From Deltaproteobacteria bacterium (GTDB taxonomy: Bacteria; Desulfobacterota; DSM-4660; Desulfatiglandales; HGW-15): 16,480 nt of DNA. Location: NCBI GenBank assembly GCA_020060215.1, contig JAGVAP010000019.1, forward strand, positions 1-16,480, written 5' to 3'. Positions 6,929 through 12,255 of this stretch are shown here, in pieces; positions within the stretch are counted from its first letter, which is position 1, and each line of letters opens with the position of its first letter. The notes below the pieces were generated by a model. It saw only the letters and a list, made by a program, of their open reading frames with translations. It was not told the DNA's origin and did no database searches. The translations under genes and the position numbers were made by a program.

Positions 6929-7297
6929 CTACATCCAGTCCTCGAATTCTCCCTCACGATTGTACCAGTCGTTCGTATAGTAGTCGTTTTCATAGTCATA
7001 GAACCCGTAGCCGCCGTCGTCGTAGTAGCCGTAGATGCCGTCCCCGTAATAGTCATATGGGTAGTTGTAGGTATAGTTGTACCAATCCCTTTCGTAATCG
7101 ACGCCGCCGCCCGCATCGAACCAGTCGGAAGGATCGTACCATTCCTCCTCGTGGATCCCCTCGCCCGGTTCGTACTCGTACTCGCTCCAGTCGACTGCCC
7201 CGGAACGGAGCGGGCTGAACAGAAGGGCGAGCACAGCCAGGAAAAATATTGCCAAAAACACCCTCTCAACCCCGTTGCTCCCATTTCGAATCTTCAT
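6929..7297 (-). CDS. Small exported Tyr/Trp/acid-rich low-complexity protein
   Basis: A 122-residue protein with an N-terminal hydrophobic segment (VFLAIFFLAVLALLFSPL, residues 13-30) and likely cleavage after SGA near residue 34. The mature part has about 88 residues, of which about 20 are Tyr and 6 are Trp, with many Asp and Glu, no Lys and hardly any Arg. Repeated units resemble DYYGDGIYGYYDDGGYGFY. No cysteine and no known domain are visible. The ribosome site is weak (GGGGGTGAAGA). It is the first gene of the minus-strand run and lies 47 bp before the EF-hand/beta-module gene. A compositionally similar protein, also followed by an EF-hand/beta-module gene, lies at 8792-9163. It may bind cations or form an extracellular or periplasmic matrix, which is inference. 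The reality of the gene rests on the signal peptide and the repeated gene order. Confidence 0.75.
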   Translation of the reverse strand: MKIRNGSNGVERVFLAIFFLAVLALLFSPLRSGAVDWSEYEYEPGEGIHEEEWYDPSDWFDAGGGVDYERDWYNYTYNYPYDYYGDGIYGYYDDGGYGFYDYENDYYTNDWYNREGEFEDWM

Positions 7298-7606
7298 TCT
7301 TCACCCCCTGGATCTATTTGTTCCTGACTCTTAACAACACCGGCCCTTTCATGGAATGGGTCCATATGCTGAAAGGGTACGCATCCGCCATGTATTCCAC
7401 CTCCCGGCCCCCTTTTCCTGGAGCTTTCTCACAGAAGCACACAGAGGCACGGAGAAAACGGGCAATGCCTGCTCCGCCGGTCAAGGTTTGGGTCTTCGGA
7501 TACGCCTGTTGCGGTCTCTTTTTACGGGATTCCCCTCGTTCCAATTTCGGGTCCGTTTGCTAACCTTCGGGACGACGGATCAATCACAGATCACAGGGGA
7601 ACTGAT
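7298..7606. other. Divergent intergenic region between the minus-strand run and the plus-strand genes
   Basis: This 309-bp gap should hold divergent promoters, but I see no convincing -35/-10 or sigma-54 pair. It contains an 8-bp inverted repeat CCCTTTCA (7344-7351) and TGAAAGGG (7370-7377) about 50 bp upstream of the minus-strand start, and a CACAGAGGCACGG-type repeat at 7425-7457. Reading frames crossing it look like noise. Confidence 0.5.
7425..7457. repeat. CACAGAGGCACGG-type interspersed repeat
   Basis: TTTCTC (7425-7430) and GAGAAA (7452-7457) flank an ACAGAAGC-ACACAGAGGC-ACGG core of near-direct repeats. This resembles a repeat I know from intergenic regions of many environmental bacteria. 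Its function is unknown. Confidence 0.55.
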
Positions 7607-7864
7607 ATGTCCGAGCAAGAGCTGGTTCAAACCATCTACGAATTGACCGAGCAGCTCAAAGGAGGGCCGCTCAACGAATTCGAAAAGGGAAAGCTGAAAG
7701 AGGTTTTCAGTAGTGCAACGGGCTCCGCATTGGACAGGGCCTACGCCGCCATGGCCGAGGTGTTGAATACGGAGCCTTCCCTGGTCGAGAGAAGGATCCG
7801 ATCCCTGGAAAGGGTGGAGCAGGCCGAACTGGCCGCAAGGTTGGAGAGGGCAGCCGAGTTCTAG
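7607..7864 (+). CDS. Small helical hypothetical protein
   Basis: An 85-residue protein with ATG at 7607 and AGGGGA upstream. It has no signal peptide, membrane helix or cysteine. The sequence is helical throughout, with a charged amphipathic C-terminal helix (VERRIRSLERVEQAELAARL, residues 60-79). I do not recognise the family. It is followed, 110 bp downstream on the same strand, by a four-helix membrane protein. The function is unknown; the composition fits an oligomerising or regulatory helix bundle. Confidence 0.62.
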   Translation: MSEQELVQTIYELTEQLKGGPLNEFEKGKLKEVFSSATGSALDRAYAAMAEVLNTEPSLVERRIRSLERVEQAELAARLERAAEF

Positions 7865-7974
7865 CTGCGAAACCTTCTCTGTGGAGGATGAGCCCCCCTC
7901 TCGGCCGCCTGATGCTCCCGCAGAGAGGGGCTCTGCTGAACAACAAATGCTTTCGGTGGGATCATGGAATTCCG

Positions 7975-8367
7975 ATGTTCTGGGAATTCGTTACAGCTAT
8001 GATGATTGCCCTTTTGTTGACCCTGATCTTCGACGTCGGCCTGGGGGGAAGGGGCTGGGGCGTCAGTCTCATGATCTCCTTCACCATCCTCTTTCTTGCC
8101 ACCTGGGCGGGCGGTCTGTGGATCGGCCCTTTCGGACCCACCTTCTGGGGAGTCGCATGGCTTTCCTTCCTGCTGGCAGGGCTCTTTGTCATATTGACGA
8201 TCGGCGCACTGACGCCCAGGCCCCGGAAATCACCGAGCCCCCCTGATCTCCGGAGAGGAAAAGAGCCTGGAGGCCCGACGGAAAGAGTCGACCCGGTTTC
8301 CTTCGGCGCTTTCTTCTGGGCGCTCATGGTCGGCCTGACCGTCGCCATCATCGCCGCCTACCTTTGA
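7975..8367 (+). CDS. Small four-helix membrane protein
   Basis: The frame is open from 7888, but the product most plausibly starts at the ATG at 7975 (MFWEFVTAMMIALLLTLIF), giving 130 residues. The sequence between 7888 and 7975 is not conserved-looking, and neither start has a strong ribosome site. Predicted membrane helices lie at about residues 2-20, 28-50, 57-80 and 107-129. The segment ATWAGGLWIGPFGPTFWGV between helices 2 and 3 is typical of a recurrent small membrane protein type in Proteobacteria. A Pro/Arg-rich linker (residues 83-104) precedes the last helix. The function is unknown. Confidence 0.75.
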   Translation: MFWEFVTAMMIALLLTLIFDVGLGGRGWGVSLMISFTILFLATWAGGLWIGPFGPTFWGVAWLSFLLAGLFVILTIGALTPRPRKSPSPPDLRRGKEPGGPTERVDPVSFGAFFWALMVGLTVAIIAAYL

Positions 8368-8370
8368 TCT

Positions 8371-8448
8371 GCTGAATGAAGCAATAATCCACGGGCACGC
8401 CGGTGGCGTGAACGATGGCTATGCCGGTGATCCGCGCCCGGGAACAAA
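8371..8448. repeat. Dispersed 78-bp repeat, copy 1
   Basis: It aligns over its full length with 11878-11955 at roughly three-quarters identity with two small gaps. The best-conserved blocks are AATCCAC, ATGGCT-TGCCGGTGAT and CCGGGAACAAA. A hairpin CACGCC-GGT-GGCGTG (8396-8410) lies in the middle. It starts 3 bp after the stop of the membrane protein gene and is followed by a REP half. Confidence 0.75.
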
Positions 8449-8474
8449 GGAAATGTTTCTTTCAGCTCCGAGAA

Positions 8475-8500
8475 GATCGCAAGCAGGAGCTTGCTCCTAC
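8475..8500 (-). repeat. GTAG-type REP element
   Basis: GATCGCAAGCAGGAGC...CTCCTAC is identical over its 26 nt to the inverted copy at 2636-2661. It is preceded by TTCTTTCAGCTCCGAGAA, which matches the spacer between the paired REPs at 12061-12128, so this looks like a REPIN whose left half has been lost or replaced. Confidence 0.85.
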
Positions 8501-8791
8501 AGGAAACCAGGAAAACCCTGGAAATCACTGTTCGAGAAATCTTCCCACCCCCGGGCGGAGGCGACGGGCTGACCTCCACGAAACGACCGGAGCCGCATTC
8601 CAGGTGGCTTCATGAAAAAATGGAACAGGCAGTTGCCGCTCCGTTTCGAGGCCAATGGGATACATGACCGCCTGCATTCAGATTGGCCACCCATTTACGG
8701 GCGACCACAACCCACTTACCTTGGATGCATCGCTGCTCATCCCAGGCGCCCGGGGAAGGCGCACCAAACGGGCAGCAGGAGGAGGAAGTTC

Positions 8792-9163
8792 ATGAGAAAC
8801 ATATCCTTGGGAAATAGTTGGAAGACGTGTTTCCTCGGCATGATGGCCGTCGCATTCGTGGCATTCACATTCTTCACGCCGGTGAGAGGCTGGGCCTTGG
8901 ACGACTTCGGCTATGGCTACGGCGAGGAGGGTCCGGGGGTCTTCGGGTACGGAGATGAAGGGATCTACGGAGAAGAGTACGGCAACATGGGCGAGGAGGG
9001 GTTCTTCGAAGATGATCGATACGGCTACTACGAGGACGAAGGTCTGTTCGAGGACGAAGGCCTGTTCGAGGAAGATGAAGGAACCTTCGGCTACTACGGG
9101 GAGGACTCCGAGTACAACTACTACGACGAAGGCTGGATGGAAGAGGAGGACGACTGGTTCTGA
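8792..9163 (+). CDS. Small exported, extremely acidic Tyr/Phe/Gly-rich protein
   Basis: The start at 8792 is set by AGGAGGAGG a few bases upstream; the longer frame from 8612 lacks such a site and would bury the signal peptide. The 123-residue product has a hydrophobic N-terminus (CFLGMMAVAFVAFTFFTPVRG) with likely cleavage after GWA at residue 35. The mature 88 residues contain about 33 Asp/Glu and a single Arg, with no Lys or Cys. Short tandem units appear (DEGLFEDEGLFEEDEG, residues 82-97). It matches the protein at 6929-7297 in size, signal, composition and position, 46 bp upstream of an EF-hand/beta-module gene. It could act as a cation-binding polyanion outside the cytoplasm, which is inference; no domain is known. 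Confidence 0.78.
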   Translation: MRNISLGNSWKTCFLGMMAVAFVAFTFFTPVRGWALDDFGYGYGEEGPGVFGYGDEGIYGEEYGNMGEEGFFEDDRYGYYEDEGLFEDEGLFEEDEGTFGYYGEDSEYNYYDEGWMEEEDDWF

Positions 9164-9209
9164 TCGGCCGGTCACAAGATCCATCTTTAACCAGAAGGAG
9201 GCATGAACG

Positions 9210-10433
9210 ATGAAGACAAGGTTTGGGTTTGCGGCCGCCGTTACCCTGGCGGCGGTATTCATCCTTTCGAGCCCGGTGATGGCGCAGATGCAGTCCGGAC
9301 AAGAAAGCATCGCCTTTGTCCGCGTGGGGTTCGATTATGACGACGACGGGTGGATAGACCGGTTCGTATACGTCCCGGTCAACGAGCTTGAGACGGCGAG
9401 GCAGAAAAGCGGTCAAACGCAGTCCCAAGAGCAGCAGCGGGCCGGAAGCACGGAACAACAGCAGGCCCGGGGGTATTACCTGCAGCCCCAGGGATGGGTC
9501 CGCGTCGGGTACGACTACAACGACGACGGCATCATCGACCGGTTCGAGTACATCAACATCTATGAGCTCGAACGGGCAAGACAAGCGAGCAGGGCCGGGC
9601 AGGGCGGGGACCGGATGTCCCAGCAGCAGGGGGGCGGCAGCCAGGGGTGGGTGGATATCCATCCCGAGCTGAGAGGCTACCAGGCCCACCCGCCGGTGAG
9701 AGGGTATACGCCCTACCGTGGCGACCAGGAATTTCAGCCCACCGGCAGGACGAGGACCATCACCGGGACCATACAGGACCTGAACAGGTCCAGGTTGGCG
9801 GGAATGGACCAGGAGCATCTGATCGCGCGCGTGAAGACCCGGGAAGGCCGGACCGCGCGGGTCGACCTGGGACCGGTGGACGCCCTGAGGAACCTCGACC
9901 TTAAGCAGGGGGACCAGGTAACCGTCACCGGCACCAGGGGAAACATCAACGACAAGGGATACCTGATGGCCAAACGGGTGGAGGCGGGCGGAAAAACGGT
10001 CAACGTCACCATGCCGTCCGACCGAAACCTCAAGCGCTACTCGGGTGTCGTGCAGAGTGTAAGGACCGCATCCCTGCAGCAGCAGGAAGCGTCCGACCAG
10101 GTCATTGCAGGGGTCCGGACGGACAGGGGGACCGCGACCGTCAACCTGGGTCCCAAGGACCAGCTGGGACAGATCGATCTGCAGAACCTCCGGGGGAAGC
10201 AGATCAGTTTCCTGGCCCATCCAACAAGGGTCCAGGGCAAGTGGTCCCTGGTGGCCGAAGAAATCCAGATCGACAACAGGACCGTCTCCATCGACTGGAC
10301 GCAGGCGCAGGCTTCCGCCCGGAAGGGTCTGTCGCGCCAGTTCGCCCAACAGCAGCAGCAAAGTGAACAGCAGCAGCAAAGTGAACAGCAGCAGAGAGGC
10401 GGTCAACAGCAGCAAGGAAGCCAACAGCAGTAG
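9210..10433 (+). CDS. Exported protein with two EF-hand modules, two beta-modules and a Gln-rich tail (larger paralogue)
   Basis: A 407-residue protein with AAGGAGG 8 nt before the ATG and a signal peptide (cleavage after VMA, residue 25). Two EF-hand modules are visible. Residues 42-53 (DYDDDGWIDRFV) have all ligand positions except 12, where Val replaces Glu. Residues 102-113 (DYNDDGIIDRFE) form a complete loop. Each sits in a copy of a longer module (FVRVGFDYDDDG.../WVRVGYDYNDDG..., then NELETAR/YELERAR). Two beta-rich modules follow, at about 181-267 (TITGTIQDLNR, VDLGPVDALRNLDLKQGD) and 277-363 (YSGVVQSVRTA, VNLGPKDQLGQIDLQNL). The last 28 residues are Gln-rich. The smaller paralogue at 5964-6881 has one EF-hand module and no Gln tail. 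Calcium binding is likely; the partner and role are unknown. Confidence 0.87.
   Translation: MKTRFGFAAAVTLAAVFILSSPVMAQMQSGQESIAFVRVGFDYDDDGWIDRFVYVPVNELETARQKSGQTQSQEQQRAGSTEQQQARGYYLQPQGWVRVGYDYNDDGIIDRFEYINIYELERARQASRAGQGGDRMSQQQGGGSQGWVDIHPELRGYQAHPPVRGYTPYRGDQEFQPTGRTRTITGTIQDLNRSRLAGMDQEHLIARVKTREGRTARVDLGPVDALRNLDLKQGDQVTVTGTRGNINDKGYLMAKRVEAGGKTVNVTMPSDRNLKRYSGVVQSVRTASLQQQEASDQVIAGVRTDRGTATVNLGPKDQLGQIDLQNLRGKQISFLAHPTRVQGKWSLVAEEIQIDNRTVSIDWTQAQASARKGLSRQFAQQQQQSEQQQQSEQQQRGGQQQQGSQQQ
10348..10394 (+). repeat. 18-bp tandem repeat encoding the Gln-rich tail
   Basis: AACAGCAGCAGCAAAGTG occurs at 10348-10365 and 10366-10383, with a partial third copy after it. In frame it encodes repeated QQQQSE-like units at the C-terminus of the EF-hand protein, so copy number may vary between strains by slippage. 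Confidence 0.85.
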
Positions 10434-10448
10434 ACTCTTTCGTGTTCG

Positions 10449-10485
10449 GGCCCCCGGCTGCCTTGGAGCAGCACGGGGGCCTTTT
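10449..10485 (+). terminator. Rho-independent terminator after the EF-hand gene
   Basis: GGCCCCCG (10449-10456) pairs with CGGGGGCC (10474-10481). Inside, GCTGC pairs with GCAGC past one bulged A. The loop is CTTGGA and TTTT follows directly. It lies 16 bp after the stop codon, which ends the cassette transcript before the exchanger gene. Confidence 0.88.
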
Positions 10486-10586
10486 CACTTCTGTTTAGGG
10501 GTCATAGACGCTCAGCAGGCGAAGGGATCGAACTACAGGATAGGGCCTATTTCCACGGGGACACTCGTCGATTACCTTTCCGGCAA

Positions 10587-11621
10587 ATGGATTTTCTCTA
10601 TCCGGCCGACTGGCCTTTTTACGTAAGCGTAGCCGTCTTCTGCGCATGCGCACTGGTGATCGGCGTGACCGGCGTGCGGCTGGCCGCCAAAGCGGACCTG
10701 CTGGCCGATCTCACCGGCATGGGCGAGGCCGTGGCCGGGGCGGTCCTGCTTGGGGGCGCGACATCCCTCTCCGGAAGCGTGCTGTCGATCACCGCGTCCT
10801 TGAACAACCGGCCGGACCTTGCTATCAGCAATGCCCTGGGCGGAATCGCGGTCCAGACCGCTTTCCTTTCCGTCGCCGACGTCGTCTACAGGAGGGCAAA
10901 CCTGGAGCATGCCGCCGCTTCCGCGGCCAACATGATGCAGGGATCTCTCCTGATCTGTCAACTGGGGATCCTGTTGCTGGCGGCCTATTCACCGAATGTG
11001 ACGTTCTTTGCCGTCCATCCGGCGACGCCCATCTTGTTCGCGACCTATGTCTACGGCATATCTCTGGTAAGGAGCGCCCGCACCCAGCCCATGTGGCAGC
11101 CCGAGCAGACGGAGGAAACCCGGGAGGACGAGCCCGACCAGGAGTCGGGGAGGCACAGCCTTGTCCGCGTCTGGGGGGGCTTCGGGGTGCTGGCGGTCAC
11201 CATGGGGGCTGCCGGATGGCTTCTCGAGCATGCGGCCTCCAACATCTCCGCGCAGACGGGCTTGAGCCAGGCGACCATCGGGGCGCTCTTCACCTCATCC
11301 GCCACCTCCATCCCGGAGCTGATCACCACGATCGCTGCGGTCCGCAGGGGGGCTTTGACGCTGGCGGTCGGGGGCATCATCGGGGGGAATGCCTACGACA
11401 CCCTGTTCGCGGGCTTTTCAGATATTGCCTACCGGGAAGGTTCCATCTACCACGCCATCTCGGAGACGCTGCTCTTCTGGCTTGGCGTGACCGTCCTCAT
11501 GACCGGCGTGCTCCTGATGGGGCTGATCCGGCGGGAGGAGATGGGGATCGGCCGAATCGGCTTCGAGAGTGTGGCGATCCTGGTGCTCTACGCCGCGGCA
11601 GTCGTGTTCATCATCCTCTGA
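10587..11621 (+). CDS. CaCA-superfamily cation exchanger (Na_Ca_ex type membrane protein)
   Basis: A 344-residue membrane protein with about ten hydrophobic segments in two halves joined by an acidic loop (residues 168-190, EQTEETREDEPDQES). The two alpha-repeats that form the ion site are visible. Repeat 1 (about 44-85) is GMGEAVAGAVLLGGATSL...LAISNALGG. Repeat 2 (about 225-272) is GLSQATIGALFTSSATSIPE...LAVGGIIGGNAYDTL. Family members exchange Ca2+ or other cations for Na+ or H+ across the inner membrane. In repeat 2 the acidic residue of the TS-x-PE motif is kept (Glu244). In repeat 1 the motif reads TSLSGS, with Gly63 where Glu is usual, so ion selectivity or activity may differ. The ribosome site before 10587 is weak. 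A terminator separates it from the upstream EF-hand gene. Confidence 0.87.
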   Translation: MDFLYPADWPFYVSVAVFCACALVIGVTGVRLAAKADLLADLTGMGEAVAGAVLLGGATSLSGSVLSITASLNNRPDLAISNALGGIAVQTAFLSVADVVYRRANLEHAAASAANMMQGSLLICQLGILLLAAYSPNVTFFAVHPATPILFATYVYGISLVRSARTQPMWQPEQTEETREDEPDQESGRHSLVRVWGGFGVLAVTMGAAGWLLEHAASNISAQTGLSQATIGALFTSSATSIPELITTIAAVRRGALTLAVGGIIGGNAYDTLFAGFSDIAYREGSIYHAISETLLFWLGVTVLMTGVLLMGLIRREEMGIGRIGFESVAILVLYAAAVVFIIL

Positions 11622-11642
11622 GGAGGAAACCGGGGAGTCTGA

Positions 11643-11780
11643 ACAATCGAAAAGGTCTGCGCTGCTTCGGGCCTTACCAGGTATTTCGCGCTGCACAAAC
11701 AGCACATCTCCACCCCGCGCTGGAACACCGTTGACCCGGAAACGGTGAAGCCCTTGCGCGGACATCCACAGCCGCCTTGA
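11643..11780 (+). pseudogene. Possible small gene or remnant without a standard start
   Basis: After an in-frame TGA at 11640, the frame stays open for 45 codons to TGA at 11778 and reads like real protein (GLTRYFALHKQHISTPRWNT...). Third codon positions are about 70% G/C, as in the neighbouring genes. GAGGAGG lies upstream, but there is no ATG, GTG or TTG near the beginning. It may be a small protein with a rare start codon, or the tail of a decayed gene. I recognise no family. Confidence 0.25.
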
Positions 11781-11877
11781 TTCGTCTCCTTCGCGTGTGA
11801 GGAAAGGCCCTTCGAAAAACACGGTCTTTTCATTCCGGATATACCGGGCCTACCCCATTCAATTCTCCCTCCGCTCT

Positions 11878-11955
11878 GCTACATGAAGGAACAATCCACC
11901 GGCATAACCAGGGGTATGGACAATGGCTGTGCCGGTGATTCGTGCCGGGAACAAA
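11878..11955. repeat. Dispersed 78-bp repeat, copy 2
   Basis: It aligns with 8371-8448. The central hairpin is kept with changed bases (CATA at 11903-11906 with TATG at 11915-11918, plus CC with GG inside), where copy 1 has CACGCC/GGCGTG. A longer outer pairing CACCGGCATA with TGTGCCGGTG is also possible in this copy. REP sequence follows about 105 bp downstream. Confidence 0.75.
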
Positions 11956-12060
11956 AATTTTTCTGAATGGACGCCAAATGGATCAAAGGGGAACCCCCAC
12001 CACGAACCCAAGAACCGGCGGATAAGATTCAATATGAATGAATATCGCTGGAGCCCTATC

Positions 12061-12128
12061 CCTGGAGCAAGCTCCTGCTCACGATTCTTTGAGTTCCGAG
12101 AAGATCGCAAGCATGAGCTTGCTCCTAC
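12061..12128. repeat. Degenerate REPIN: inverted pair of GTAG-type REPs
   Basis: The left half (12061-12090) reads CCTGGAGCAAGCTCCTGCTC... and has lost the GTAG start and one stem base pair. The right half (12103-12128) reads GATCGCAAGCATGAGC...CTCCTAC in the opposite orientation. They are separated by GAGTTCCGAGAA. The pair is the most complete REPIN architecture in the window and explains the half element at 8475-8500. Confidence 0.85.
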
Positions 12129-12255
12129 AGAAGACCTCCAGGACCGTTCGATCATCCTTGCCACAAGGCCCCCCTTTGGCACAGGCTGCAAAATCCCCCC
12201 TGGCCCCCCTTCACGCAAGGGTGGACCCTGCGGACAGGCGCTGTCTAAGCCCACT

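Larger units (their letters stand above)
8368..8791. other. Intergenic region carrying a dispersed repeat and a REP half
   Basis: This 424-bp gap upstream of the second acidic/EF-hand cassette holds the 78-bp dispersed element (8371-8448) and a GTAG-type REP (8475-8500). A small CCAGG-AAAA-CCCTGG hairpin lies near 8506-8521. From about 8525 to 8780 I see no convincing gene; a frame at 8612 merely runs into the downstream gene. The promoter for the cassette should be here but is not recognisable by eye. Confidence 0.55.
11622..12255. other. Repeat-rich intergenic region
   Basis: This 634-bp stretch has no confident gene. It holds a possible gene remnant (11643-11780), the second copy of the 78-bp dispersed element (11878-11955), a degenerate REP pair (12061-12128), and a C-rich tract near 12195-12215 (ATCCCCCCTGGCCCCCCTT) similar to G/C-run elements common near genes in related genomes. 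Frames that cross it and join the downstream FGE-like gene are not credible, because they translate the repeats. Confidence 0.55.

Noticed and set aside
8874..10424. 516-codon antisense frame opposite the EF-hand cassette
   Set aside because: Leu/Pro/Arg/Val-rich shadow of the plus-strand genes, which have ribosome sites, signal peptides and a terminator.
12177..12192. Sigma-54-like TGGCAC...TGC sequence upstream of the FGE-like gene
   Set aside because: The GG and GC elements are two bases too close for a functional -24/-12 promoter.
11923..12255. N-terminal extension of the FGE-like protein back to the ATG at 11923
   Set aside because: It would translate the dispersed element, the REP pair and a C-rich repeat as protein and would bury the signal peptide.
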